64,000 bases of DNA from Edolisoma coerulescens (lineage: Eukaryota > Chordata > Aves > Passeriformes > Campephagidae): positions 1,887,451-1,951,450 of the forward strand of contig VWZW01007169.1 of the NCBI GenBank assembly GCA_013397115.1. Reading direction: 5' to 3'. The position numbers were made by a program, and so were the translations under genes. The notes beneath the pieces are model-generated. The model saw nothing but the letters and a program-made list of their open reading frames with translations, did not search any database and was not told where the DNA came from. Positions within the stretch are counted from its first letter, which is position 1, and each line of letters starts with the position of its first letter. Of this stretch, positions 48,480-61,800 are shown one piece after another.

Positions 48480-51400
48480 CAAGTCTTCAGCTCTTGCCTC
48501 AGAAGCTATGCTTTCATTCTGTTTGAATAGAATTCCATTTGAAATAAACCAGTAGTTCTAAATGCAAGTATCATAGTCTGCAAGCCAACCAAGGGATTTT
48601 AAATACCATGTTACTGGGAATGTAATTCCCCCTCATTTTCCCCTGTGACTGTTGTGTTTTTGGACCTATTGACCAAGTCTCTTGATGGGGCACAGCAACA
48701 TCAGTGCCTATTTGAATATAAACAAGATTATGACAAGAAGATGGAGCAGCTGATTATTGTGGAAGGGTTTTAAGCACACAGGGAGAAAAATATTTTCATG
48801 TCCTCCAAAGAATGAGTGAAAACGGGAGAAAATGAGCAATGCCTATCAGAGCAGAGTTACCCAGCATAGCTGGCTGCATTTAGGATAGTGAATACTTTCC
48901 AGAGAGGAGAAATGAAAGCTCAGGTGCTCAAACAGTTTGAAATGAAACTGGCAAATGTGTTCAGAAAAAAAATCTGTGACTAAAGAGTGTCTGTTCTGAT
49001 TACAATGTTTGTTTCTGTGAAAGAAACTCATATTTGGTAATGCATTTGTTCCAAAACTGGTAACCTAAATATTGATGCACGTTTGCAAAATTGTGTGGTA
49101 GGTGCACGGATTAGCTCAAGGTTTAGAATTGCCTCAAGTATCAGGAACTATCAGTTCTTTCTCCCAGATGAAGATAAATGTGTTTGCTGTTGACGAAACA
49201 GGTGTCTTTATTCTTGTAATGGAGGACTTTACTACTGCTTCTTTTAAATGTCATCCACCTTCCCAATGTCTTTCTTTTCCACTTTATCTGCTCTCAAAAA
49301 CTCAATATGAAGTAACCCTACTGAACATAAACAGTTGTTGAAGTTTCATTAACCTCATCTTGCCTCTTTGTGTGAACTTAGTAACTAGAAGATCTTTACA
49401 ACCACTTTCAAAGTGATTATTGTTCTGCCAGTACCATCCACGAGGCTTGCTGTCTTGCCACTGAGCTGAATGGGCTGTGCTATCTTGTGTTTTAGCTGGG
49501 AACAGTAAGACACAGATAAAGGAATTCAATCATCTTCCTATACGAAGTCGTGCAATTTCTGTGCTTTTAGGCCTATGGATCTTTGTGTAAAACTCCTTCT
49601 GCCTTTTCTTCTTCCTTTACTGTCTGACTTTCCGTCTCTAATCGTCCTTTCCCAGTTCTTCCTTTTCCTTGTTAAAGATATGGCTGTCACTGAGCTGCCC
49701 CTTGCTTATCATCAGCAAACCCACCTTTCAGAAAGATCTACCTTTTTGGCATGTCTGAAGTCAGTAAGATTTAGCCTTGTCATCCTTTATGAGAGTCCCA
49801 TCATTGACTATAACCCCATGGTTGACTGCTGTGTTATGCAGAACTAGGCAGGCTGCAAGGATGTCAGATGTGGTATTGAGTCTGTGCTTTGACAATTGGA
49901 AAAGACACTGAGAATGAGATTTCACAATCCCAGAAGACCTTTGAGTGATCAATGAATTCTGAGTAAGTGAACTAGTAAGTGAACTTCTGCTGGTATAAGG
50001 GCAAAATCAAATTAGATCCATCAGCTGTTTCTGTCCTGGATAGCCACTGTCGCCTAGAAATTATATAATAAAAAAGTAACTAAATCTGATGTATGAGACA
50101 GGAGATCAATGATGTGTTAGAGTAAATGCAATGTAGCAGTAAATCAAGCACCTAAAATACAAACCATAATCTAAAAATGTTGCCAAGGAAAAGACATTTT
50201 CTATTTTCAAAATTCATGAAAATTAGGACTGAACAGACTGGGGAATAAATCTTGTTCAAAGTTCACTTAGTAAACTAGTGATGTTATAAGACTGAGCTTT
50301 GATACCCTTGTACAATACAGGCTCATCACATTACAAGTTGGCATTCTGATATGAAAACGCTTGTCTCATTATTAATAATTGACAGAGCACATGATGTTAT
50401 TCACTACAGGAGCCTATTAACTGAGCATTGGCAGCAGGATACAGTTGCAGGGAATAGCCTTAAACGTAAAATAAAGGGTATTAACTAATTCATGTAGTTT
50501 CCATTTAACTCTTAGGACAGTGTTGACCTGCCCTGTTGGGAGAAGATTGCTGTGGTCAGTCTGGAGAGCACCTTCTCAAAGGCTGTACCATACCCTGAGG
50601 GTCCTCAGCTGTCCAACATTCTGAATTTAGGGAGAGAATTGGTGCTGACGTAGGGCCACTGACTACAACTAGTGTTTATTAATTTCTGTGAAGTGTTGCA
50701 GAGAACAACATCCCCCAAAGAGCAAAGCTGCTTGTGCTTGGCCATATGCCTGTGTTCTAAGATGTTCACCACTTTCTTCCCTCTCTGCCTGACACGTCAG
50801 TGAATATTGGTCATTGAAAGAGGCAGCTGAGTAGAATCTGGTTATAACTATGCCTTGAGAAAGTTGAAGTCATAATTCAACACTCAGATCTGAATTAAAA
50901 GCTTCACCCACATCGTAAGTTACTGTGCAGAGAGGTAAGAACCAGAAAATTCTTTTTTTTTGTTCATTTTGTTTTCTTCCCTTAGGAGAAAGAAATTATA
51001 TTCACAACTTATAGCTCTAAGGTCCTTAATTGGTTTACAATCAATCTGCAATTGTTCTTGGTTCTTCAGGGACAAGAAAGCCTAAAATATCCTGTTTTAT
51101 CATTAAAATCATCAGATTTATAGAACCAGTATTTTGTAATCAGTATAGTCTGCTCTCCCAAGTGGCAGGCAATATTGATGACATGTCTGCAAAAGGTGGG
51201 CTAGACAGATCAAGCTGAACAGTGGCAAGGGTACTGATATTGGTGAAAGAGTGTTCTGTGCTGGAAGGAAGCTTGGAAAGGGGTGTGTGTTTTCACCTGG
51301 GGAGAGGGAGGGGAATGGCATTTTTCTCATTCAGGTTAATCTTATTTATAAACTGTTTATTTTGTGTTGGTTAACTTACAAGATGGAATTTTTTCCCTAA

Positions 51401-53080
51401 TAATAAAGAAGCAAGAGACTTGTAGATATACTGAGTTACAGCATCTACTGCACCTCATTATGATGTAGTAAATGGTCCCTAGATAATATAGTATATTCAG
51501 ACCAAACCTATTCTTCACTTCTGTTCTTAATTAGCAACTAAAAGATAAATAATTTTGCTGTCATTGCAGCACAATAACAACCAGGGCAAGGCAATGACCA
51601 ACAAGCCTTGCCCTAAATCCTGTAGCAATAAATGTTCAAACAAAAAAATCCCCTTCCCCAACTTTGATTTATTAACTCGAGATGAATGATTTGGCTGTCA
51701 AAGTCTGTCAGTGCCATGCAATGAAAATAAAATCAGTGGCAGTGCCTCGTGTGTGAAGACACTCATAGTATCTAGCCTTAAACATTAGCACTGAAGCTCC
51801 AACTGTAGCCTGCTCCCCACCCCCATTCATTAGCTTTCTAAATCCTCCTGTCTTTGTGGAATCACTGCAGCAAGTTGAAAATGATATATGTAATGAAAAA
51901 CCCTGTCTGCCTAGTGCAGAGAGGGTGGAGAAAAAGACTTTGCTTAGCAGCCGCTGCTGTGCTGATTCCAGCAACGATTAGTGCAGACTTTGTTTGTTAG
52001 AGAAGCTCACCAAGAGCAGAATATTAAGGCACAAAAAGGAAACTCATTGTTTCTAAAGATTTGTGTCTGCCTGGCTGGTTTTGTTTCCTTTTTGAGTGCT
52101 ATGACCAAATGTACATAGAGACTTCAGCGGGAAAGAAATACAGACGTCTTTGAGGCTTTGTTCTAATTTGGGGCTCTTTTCAATATTATGCTATAAATAC
52201 AACATTATCTTTTCAGTACGGGTACCTGAGGAGCAGGAAACCATTCAGTTTCTGCTTCAAGTGCAGGAAGAGGCAAAGGGAATGGAACTGCATCATAGTG
52301 CAGTCCAGTTCAACCCAGTAAATGATTGGTATGGGGAAAATATCAACAGATAAATGTTTCTGAGTTTTCATGAACTATATACACACAACAATATGTTGGT
52401 TATTTTAAAAAAAGATTTCATACTCTTCTGCAAGACACACAAAATATTTGATTTTTCAGAAGCACTGGGTTTCACAGTGCTGATCTATGTCAATGACAGT
52501 GTGGGTGTTCAGCATCTCTGATGCCAAGCTGTAATTGTACCTGATAAGTCAGGGTAAGAAACCTGGATATTTAATTATCTGATGCATAACAGGGGACTCA
52601 AGCACAATCTGCCTCATAATGTGAAACAAAATCTGTCTCATAACTATACAACAGTGGCTATTTTCTTGGTGGGAATGTAAGTTTATTATAGTCCAGATGT
52701 AGCATAACCGAACAGGCCAGCAATGCAGTTTTAGGGCTTCCAGTTCTATGGCCATCCCTTTGGTTTCAATGAATCTACATGCAAGCTGTTGTGGTTTGGG
52801 CACAGAAGGTTTTGAGATATTTGCATTCACACATACAAAACCACATTTTTCCTTCAGGTGTCTGGACAAAATTTCATCTGTTTTGGAAGCTCTTTTTTGT
52901 CATGCACTGTAGAATACATCTTGGAGCCTGATGCTGTTCTTGACTGCTGGACTTTATAGTCAGATTGTGTTGTTAAAGATGCTTTTTAATTGACTTGGTA
53001 TTTATCCGACACACAGCATATAATCCAACTGTTGTTTGTATCCTGGTATACCTTGAGGTGCCCACAGAGATAAAAGCTTG
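48480..53080. other. Noncoding sequence
   Basis: No gene is supported. A three-fold near repeat (gatgcataa, then aatctgcctcataa and aatctgtctcataa with a 24-base period) lies at about 52580-52643. A possible exon-like segment at 52217-52317 has a ttttcag acceptor before it and a gtaaat after it. The rest is stop-filled AT-leaning DNA. Confidence 0.5.
50225..50312 (-). mobile_element. Possible MIR-like fragment, antisense
   Basis: The wording 'actggggaataaatcttgttcaaagttcacttagtaaactagtgatgttataagactgagctttgataccc' follows the antisense MIR phrase order. That order is 'gatggggaa ... cttgcccaaggtcacacagtaagctagtgg ... gagctgggatttgaaccc'. It is more diverged than the copy at 48285-48475 and could be fortuitous. 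Confidence 0.35.
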
Positions 53081-53089
53081 TTTAATGCC

Positions 53090-53290
53090 CAACATGCTGG
53101 AAACTTGTATTATGAAAAAGTCCTTGCCCTGAAGAGTTTTATAATTTTTGACTAATGTGATGTGAAAAAGAGGAGGAAGGAATATGGATAACATGGAGGA
53201 GCGAAATGAGTTGCCCAAGTTCTGTCAGCTGGTTTCCAGCTTGTAATCCAGTCCCTGAGCAATGAATCAAACTGCTTACCAAAGGCCAAT
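53090..53290 (-). mobile_element. Ancient MIR/L2-like repeat remnant, antisense
   Basis: The plus strand reads 'aagtccttgccctgaagagttttataattt', then a purine-rich 'gaggaggaaggaatatgg', then 'cgaaatgagttgcccaagttctgtcagctgg' and 'taatccagtccctgagc'. That order matches an old amniote SINE in antisense: 'cagtccctgccctgaagagcttacaatct ... gaagtgacttgcccaagatcacacagc ... gaacccaggtctcctgagtcccagtcc'. It is heavily diverged and not active. Confidence 0.45.
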
Positions 53291-53299
53291 TTGTGAAGG

Positions 53300-55370
53300 A
53301 ATGAGCTCCTACTGGGAAGCAACAGGCTAGTACATGCCTATTGACTTCCCTGCCAGGTCCTCCGTGCCTTGGCTCTGTGCTGTGCTTTACTACTCGGCAC
53401 GATGTCCAAAAATGTTCACAGCATAGCTCAGAGGTTGCAACAGACTTGGAAAAAGCCACAGATGACCCTTTTCTCTGTGTGCTTATATTCTGGATGCATG
53501 CATGAAACTCCTCAGGATGGGAGAATATTACAAACAGTTACAACAACATTTGATTAATGTCTTGTCTCAAAATCCACTTTGAAAAGATGCCTCAGGTATT
53601 AAAATGATAGACATGTAGTGCTAATCAAAATGATGCATATTTTTAGGATACAAGATCTCAGGACTAACAGTGCTGAGTCTAGAAGTGCTTGCTTTTTCTT
53701 GTAATCAAAGATACACATTTACTTCTGCTATCTTAGCATAAGACTTCCTGAACCCATTTGGCTTCCATTGGGGTTGCTTAGACATGGTCAGATATTTCTG
53801 AAGATAGGTGGCTGCTTCTTTTGAATTGAGCAAATACGGAGATATTCTTACTTTCAAGTTCTATGTCTTTTAAGCTATTGTGATGCTTAATGTAGATTCC
53901 TTTGAAAAGATCCATTCTTGTCAAGTTTGCTTTCTTTTCCATTATAATTCCTTCATTGCATATATTAGATACTGATTTTTTTTTTAGTGAAAACATCAAA
54001 AATGTGTTTATGCCAAATGCTCTCAAGTTCTGAATCCTATGTTCTGTGGACTGTAGGATGTGCTGCTCTGTTGTCTTTTACCTTTGTCCCCTGAAAATTT
54101 TATTTAAAAATAGCCAGAGAGAAACAGATGACAGCCTAACAAAAGGTCCACACTGTACTGTGCCCCCTCCTCCATCCCTGAGCCCCTTGTTCTAGCAAAA
54201 CTCCTTTGCTTTCTCCTTTGATTTGCACCAATCTACCTTCAGAATTTTTCAAACATTGCAGTGCATTAAACACTACAGCAGATGGTGCTTTTTGATGATG
54301 CCTTTCTACATGAAGCAACATTTTGTAGTGTATGCTGCATTATCAAAAAATCAAACATGTAATTATGCAAATATGTATGCCTTTATAATAATCAAGTTTT
54401 ATTGTAAATGGTTGATGCACATCAATTTGATCCTGTAGTGCTGCTTTAAGTGCAGTTTAAGTGGCTTTTCAGTGTACCCAGAGGCAACACAAATGCATCT
54501 CTGGAATATTAATAAAATTCTGAATCTTTGAGACACCAACTGGTACAGCATTGCTTATACTGATTGAAACTAAATGCTAATCCTTTCCTTTATTTAAAAA
54601 AAGTCCCCTTTGTTATTTAAAACACTGATATTAGTGCGATATAAAGGGCCATTTTATTTTAAATTGTATTGTAATGTAGTTGTTAAAATAATGTCTAATC
54701 ATACTATATTCAGATTCTACAATGTAAATTTGATGAGACAAGAATCTAATCATTTTACAGCCATGAAAACAGAGATGTATGTTAATATTTCCAGTTGTTC
54801 TAATTCTGTAAATTTATTAAGGAAATATCTGGTTTTAGATTTTAATCCTGAAGGCTTCCAAGTAAGTGATTCCTGAATGCTCGCTCAGAGATGGTTTTGC
54901 TTGTGAAATTTAATAAGCTAGATACTTGTGGGGAGAAAAATTCAGCAAGGATTTTGACACCCATAATGAAGTGTAAACTTTATTACTGATCTGATCCTGC
55001 CTTTTATACATTGGTTAACTTTGTTGGTCTAATGACAGCCATCTCTCTGAAAGCACACATACACATTCTGCTGTGCTCGAATCAGCAGACGGGCTGTGGA
55101 TACAGATAAACCAAGACTGTAAATTATGTTTTGCCTGTTTGTTCCTCCTGTTCTGAAAGCAGGGCACGAAAGGAGCAGATTGCATTGTTCACAGGGAGAA
55201 GGCAGTAGCTATACCATGTCCCCCTTAACAGTTCCAATAGGCTGGATGTTTATTTTTTGGGTTTGCTATAAACAGAGGCTCTGTTAACCTGAAGGCAGAT
55301 TGAGGAGGCAAAGAAATGGATATGTTTCCATCTTTGTGCTGCCTGGACTTTCCTCAAAACTAATTTCCTG
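53300..55370. other. Noncoding sequence
   Basis: No gene or named repeat is seen. 53780-54030 and 54340-54880 are strongly AT-rich. The stretch 54950-55340 is more balanced, varied and non-repetitive, with stops in all frames, and could be a conserved noncoding element. Confidence 0.5.
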
Positions 55371-55399
55371 TAAACTTCATGACGCTTTATAGGTTGAGC

Positions 55400-55830
55400 T
55401 TTCACTCTGTAAAATTTTTGCCTTCCTTTTGGATCTCTGTTTACAATTTACCTTCCTCACCATCTCTCTGCCCTGCTATTTTTGTTCCATGCTGTTGGTT
55501 ATTGTCTCTCTGCCCTTTGTCCTTCCTCTGCCTCTTTCAATGGTATTTTTTTGGTTCCTGTCTGTGCTTTGGGTCCTTTCCTTTGTGTGTTACCCCCCTT
55601 CACTTTTCCCCCCTCACAGATTTTGCCTCCTCTGTCAGCCTTCTGCTCCTCAGATTTTTTTCCAAATGTTTCCCTCAGTTTCCCCATTTGGTTCCTTAGT
55701 CCTTCCACAAATGTGTATTTCCTAGCTCCCATTCTGCTTTCCACATTCCCCTTCCAGGTTTTACTCTGTCTGATTTCTGTGTTTATCTTTTTTATTTTGT
55801 CCCTGCTTTTCTCAATTCAGATTGGTTTAA
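55400..55830. repeat. Long pyrimidine-rich tract
   Basis: About 430 bases are overwhelmingly C and T on the plus strand, with recurring ctctctgccc, cttcctctgcc and ttcccc phrases. Because purine-rich stops are rare, frames of 98-124 codons stay open in all three plus frames (55379-55856), with Phe/Leu/Ser/Pro-rich nonsense translations. It is likely a degraded low-complexity tract that could adopt triplex-type structure. I do not regard the frames as genes. Confidence 0.65.
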
Positions 55831-55854
55831 AATATTGCAGGAAAAGCTGCTCTT

Positions 55855-58825
55855 GAGAAATTTCATCCCGATTGCTCTCAGAGAAGCTGCTGTCCTGGCA
55901 CTTCCAATACTGAATCAAACCTGAGCCTAGGGGATAGGAGGTCCTTAAAGGATCAAAGCACAACTCCAGAATACTACCCAAAATATTGGCAAGCAGAACA
56001 TGGATATAAACCCACAGTCGAGAGTAACTGAAACCTCTTCCCACAGTTTTGACGTGATCTGGTATTTTAAGGGTGGTGTTTGGTTTTGGTTTGGTTTTTT
56101 TTCTTCTGAAATAAGGATTTTTTTTCTCTCCTTATTTAGCATTCTTGTGACTCCAAAGCAGGGAAGAGACATCATGCATCTTGAGAAGGCCCTAGGGCCC
56201 CTAAAATTTTCAGTACATTTTTGCTTTTTGCTTAATATATAAGCTCATTTAAATACTAAGTTTTGAAAAGCTATCACAAGAAACCTCCTGCTCTTACTGA
56301 GACAGCAGGTTACTTAAAGTAATCAGAGATGCTGAAAAACAACTGAGAGATTTTTCTGGACTGAAAAAAGTTCTTCAGGAACTTCAAATTAATAGAAAAA
56401 TTTTCATAAAATCATGAAATAGAAATATATAAAGAAACAAATTAGTAAAGTAAATGACTCCTGCCTTCAGGATTTGTGAATTAATTCTCAATTGCATGTA
56501 TGCAAATGAGAAAGTAAAATTTATTAGCAACACAATGAAAAGTGGTGACTTCCCATTTTTCTTCAGCTGTGAACACTCAACTTGGTTTCTTTCTTAATAG
56601 TATATTTTGTCTCATTATCTTAAATGACATTCATGGTAAAGTTACTTGCTTTTTAAAAAGTAGCCCTTTTTAAAGAAGCCCTTTAAGAAGAAGCCACCCA
56701 GATTCCTGAAGTTCAATGAGCAAATGGTTTTTATCAGTTTCATAAATCTGTTTGCATGTGAAAAATCTATAAGTACTATTACCTTTTGATTGCATTTAAT
56801 ATTCAGAAACCAAACAATACCCTGTTCCGCTTCTGATTTTTATTTCAGTTGCATGGCATTTCAAGCTAATTTAAACACAATAATAACAAAGTCTATGTCT
56901 AATGCCTTGATTTCGTTTGTAAAGCCACCTAGACAGCCACACACTTTGGTGGGTTTTTTCTTAGTAGTTACGTCAGGAATGCTTTAGATACGCTTTACCT
57001 GCATTTTATATGGGACGAAGTCTTGAATAAAAGATTATAATATTTGAATGTGATTTTGCACCAAAAAAAAAAAATTGTGGTAAATCTGAAAAAAATATTC
57101 TTAATGTGGCAAGGCTTGATAATATGAATTTTAAAAGTATGAAATGATAAGCAATGTTCTGTCTTCATAGAAAAGATTGAAACTTATAGTCAATTAATAT
57201 AATATTTCATAAGATGTTTGTCTTTCCAGGCTGCATTGGTCACATAATGGTGAATAAACCATGAATATAACGCAGCTCAGTAATTGCCTGATGTTTTGTT
57301 CTGTATATGCAAACATCTGATTACTGGTGTGGCTATAGCAATCTGGTAGAAATCCTCATGCAAGCACAGAAGCTTGGTCCAGGCACAAGGGATTTCACTG
57401 CTAGCTGATATGCAATGGTGTATAGGCTGTCCATATCTCTTGATTTATCCTCTATTCTGCCTACTCTGGTGGTCTGTATTAGACTACAATCACATCTTAG
57501 TTACAGATCTTGAAAACAGTGTGAACAAAGTTTTAATGCGGTTAGAGATTGCAGAGCCAAATCCCTCAAAAGTCTTAAACTGTTTAGCAGCCACCTTTCC
57601 ATGCTTCGCTTAGTGAAAAAGCAGCTCATCACTTTGCAGTGAGGGTATCTGGTACCTCCCCAGAAAATACTCCTCAATGCTTCAGTTGCTGAATTCCTCA
57701 CAAGACCTTCAAATGAACACCCACTCTCATAATAATTTCTTCTGGTCAGTTGAAGTGCTTTAGCTCTGACCATTTGTGATTCTATTTACTCTTTTGAGGA
57801 TAACTTATTTGAATTCAAAACCTAAGATGTGTCGGTGCAGGTGTTTTTAAGTGAAGGTGGCTGGCTTACTGACTGCATTGAAAATAAATATATTATTATG
57901 ATACTCTTTAGAGGAAAAAAGGTAAAGAGAGACAATGTTTATGTTTTATTTTTTAATGATCCTATTAAATCCCACTCTGCCATTTCTCTCTTCTTTTAAA
58001 TTTCTCCACAGAGAAACTTAAGTGTTAAATTTAACAGAGATTAAAATAAGGAAAAATATTTTTTCCATGGAGAAACTGAAGTGCAGGAATATATTATTTT
58101 GTGCTGATTAATTTTATTCTAATTTTTAATACATTGCTTACAGGTGCAGTGAAAAAAGATTTTTGTCAGTAAAATGCTCTCTATGGAATCATGAATAAAA
58201 CCACATTTTCCTCAACCAGCTTCTGGCACACTCATCTGCCAGGGGCAGCCCAGGTGCCATCCTTGCAGCAGTGGAAAGGTTTGGAGCCCTGGTGTCAGTC
58301 CCAGATGTGAAAGCTGTCCCTGCAAGGCAGACACAGGCTGAGCACTCATCTCTTCCTGATCTCAGAGGCTCCATCTTGGCTCAGCCACCTGCAGTGTGGG
58401 CAGAAGGATTTCTCCTTTTCTCAGGCTTCAGAGGACAGTCAGCAACCATCAGGTGGTGTGACAAAGGTGATGGCACTTTCTGGATTGGAAAAAAGGCACA
58501 AAGAAAAGCTTTTGTGAACATTTTCACTATGTTGTTGGGTTTTTCCCTCCTGTCCACCTGAGGAGGTAATAGAGGACTGTGTCTTCTTTTGAGTTTACGG
58601 CAGCAATTTCTGCCACTCCACACACCTCACCTTATAAGGAAATAAGTAAATCAAACTTATAGGAACTAGTGAAATAGTCATGAAGTCACATCTGCTCCAG
58701 GCTGTGTTCAAGAATAGGTGGGTTTGGTTAGTAGGATATTAATCCTGCAATTTCCTTGTTGGAGTAAACTTCTGAGACTGGTGAAGTTCTGCTGAGAGCT
58801 CTGGAACTTGCCATGACATTCTGCC
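55855..58825. other. Noncoding sequence
   Basis: No gene is supported. T-rich runs occur near 56090-56125, and a 12-A run at 57063-57074. The frames 57501-57773 (minus) and 58271-58561 (plus) are domain-free. 57850-58180 is very AT-rich. Confidence 0.55.
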
Positions 58826-58831
58826 CACATG

Positions 58832-58856
58832 AAGAAAACCAGCAGCTGGTTTTCTT
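58832..58856. repeat. Perfect 11-bp hairpin
   Basis: The arms aagaaaaccag (58832-58842) and ctggttttctt (58846-58856) are exact reverse complements around cag. The flanking bases (g before, t after) do not extend it. No gene is adjacent. Confidence 0.8.
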
Positions 58857-58859
58857 TAA

Positions 58860-61800
58860 CTGTGATTAGGACAATGTTTCTTGAGAATTGTTTAATTAAG
58901 TAGCATTTCAAAAGAAAATCCTTGAAACCAAACTGTCTCCCAAATGTATCCCAGAAATGCCAGTTGCCTGGTGGTCTGTGCTTGGCTACTGGTGTAACCC
59001 AGGCACGGTCACTCCATTCACAGATGGATGTCTCTGCAGTGGGGATCCTGGCTATGAGGGACAGGTCCATCTCACTCTTGGTGGAAAGCTTCAAAAATCT
59101 GACTTTTCTTAACAATATATCTCTGAAAGTACTGGAATTTCTTGTTGAACAGAATTCATGTTTTCAGACTAGTCCTGTGTTTTAAGTCTGTATTTTCTTC
59201 TGAACCTAAAATTCAGATGGAGTTTCTAAACTTGTTTGTTGCTATGTTCTTAAAAAAATGTAGGTTGAATCTCAGGGACATTTCCACTGCTACTTTGTTC
59301 AAGAAGGATTTATGCTTCTGAGAAGTCATCTTAAGAGTGTTCTTTGGCAGACTCTCACTTTGCATCTTTGGCTTTTAACTTTGAAAGTGGCAGGAGAGGG
59401 TTTTTTGTCCTGTTTCTAAGCAAAATGAGACCTGTGTGGCTAAGCTGCTTTTCTTTGCTCCTCTTTTTCAGTGCCTTCCGTGAAATAATTGCTGAGCCAG
59501 TTGATCAATTTCCATTAAGTGGGACAGAAGGAGAGAGCTGTGAGACGTGAAGTTTAGGAACAAAACAGGTACTTCAGTATGTCCAAGGGTCCTGGATGAG
59601 TGCTTTTACAGGGAAAAGTGATCACAAAGCCAGGAGCCAGCTCACCAGTCGTCCCCTAGACTTTGCACGGGCCACAGCAGAGGCTGTTACCTGCCCCAGG
59701 GGAGAGGTTTACGAGGGATCCTTTGGGAGCTGGCCCCTCAAGGACACGGGAGGCCCCTCTGCCACCAATGGCACAGTGAGGTGTTTGTCAGCAGATTTAC
59801 AGTGAGATATTGCTCAGGAGCAACTTGTTACCTTGTGCTTGGGTCTCTGCCATGTAATATACTTTACATGAGGCCCAAAGAACACACCTATCTTGGGGTG
59901 GCTAGGTTAGCCAGAACAGACAATTAAATGTTAAATAATTAAATTGTTTTAGCTATTAATTGTAAGTGAATGTTGTTTTTAATTGCACTTTAATAATGCC
60001 ATGCCCTTTATAACCAAAATTAATGTTTTCTGTCTCTCTGTTTTTGAAGTACATGTCAGTTTAATTAAACTATTAATGGTAGACAGATTTTAAGTACTTT
60101 ATATTCTTCATTAAATTGTATCTGTTCAACAAGCATAAACAGGAAAATAGACTCAGAAGCAGATTCATGTTCTGCCTGATAAATCATTCATCATCAGATA
60201 AGATGATGAGGCATGCTTGTTTTTCTGTAGGCTCACAATGATAAACAAATCCACTTTTGTATTGTAATATTTATTGAGTTAATAGAAAAATAAACAAGAC
60301 TGTTCGCTTTTCATATCAGCAACAGGCCTAAAAGCTGCTCTTTGCATTTATGACTGGTCAGTCAAGAAATATCTTCATGCTCTGAGGGTCAATCTTAGTT
60401 CATTTTGTCTAGGGTGCTTGTTAGCAGAGCATTTCTCTGGTCTAAGATATAGTTCTTTCAGGGCCATTCAACTGCAGTAATGATGAATATTTCTACTGTT
60501 CCTGCTGTGTTACCCAATTGTGTCTGGAAAGAATTAAAATAGCTTTTGATTTGGCAGAAATGATATATTTATAATGCAAATGTTGAGTAAGTCTCAATCC
60601 TTGTAGGACTGCAGGAAGGCTGATGGAAACAATTTTTTGAAGATAGTGAAAGACAAATTATGGCAAGGTCATTTCTTCTCTATTGGTAAAGTCTGCAAAT
60701 CCTAGTGGGCTGTTAATGGGCTAACAGGCAGAAATTAAGAAACACTGCAGCAACTGCTTGTGATACATTCCTGTGCATATTATACAGGCAGACAAAGATG
60801 TAACTGGTTATAATAGAGACAACAAACGTCCTTCCTTTGTGTGGCAGATCAATCAATAGCCAGGCATGCGATCTTGTTCACTATTATGTTAGTAATGAAA
60901 CCTTCTTGTGATGTGACAACTGTGGAATAACATTTGGTCACAAAGCTGGTGTTAACAAGCACAACTGGCACTCTGGTAATTAGACTGATTCCTGGTCTAC
61001 TTTCACAGATTGTCGATAAATGCAGTAAACAACAGGCTGCTTTCTCTCAGAAGAAGTTATATGAAGTTGTCATCCATTTGACGGTACGTACTGTATTCTC
61101 CTTCATCTTTTATCAGATTCTGCCAAGGTGGGGATGTGCGTATATTACTCTATAAAATAATGTTTTACAATAGAGACTTTGCAAGCATTGTTAAACCATC
61201 ACCTAATTAACCTCAACCTTTTTATTCTCTTGGGAAGAAAGATAATTTCTCAGTTACAGGTAGGCAGTTAGATGGAGATGTTCTTCCTCAAATTTTCAAT
61301 GTTTTCCCCTCTGATACAGCTGTGTCTGCTGTGGACAGCCATTTATATTGTTTAAGGATAAACTGAAATCTTAAAAGCCATAGATTACCCTTGATTTAAA
61401 GGCCAAGAATATAGATCACATACAACTGTAGTATAATTTTTTACATTAAACAAAATAACTGCATTCAGCCACGGATGTTTCTAGCCAGCTTTTCCATCAC
61501 CAATTTATGACTGTTACGTCAAAACACATTTGCTGTGTTTTTCTCTTTCCACAGACCTGCAGTAGTGGAAAGGTGAACTGTAGTTTGGTCTTTTCACCGT
61601 CACGGCAGAGTAAGAAGCAATGAGAGCTCCTTCCCTAGGCCCTGTACCTCCTACAAGTCCACAGCCCGGCTGTGCACATAGGAAAATGTGTGAGTGCTGT
61701 AACTCTGTCTCCTCCACTTCCGAAGCAGAAGAATTGAGGTACATCTGGAGAGCTGTTCGGTTTATTTTGCACAAGCTACGTGGCAAAGCTTAAGCTGGAG

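Noticed and set aside
55379..55856. Overlapping Phe/Leu-rich frames that look like membrane proteins
   Set aside because: They are a direct consequence of the pyrimidine tract. Hydrophobic codons are T-rich, and all three frames are open at once.
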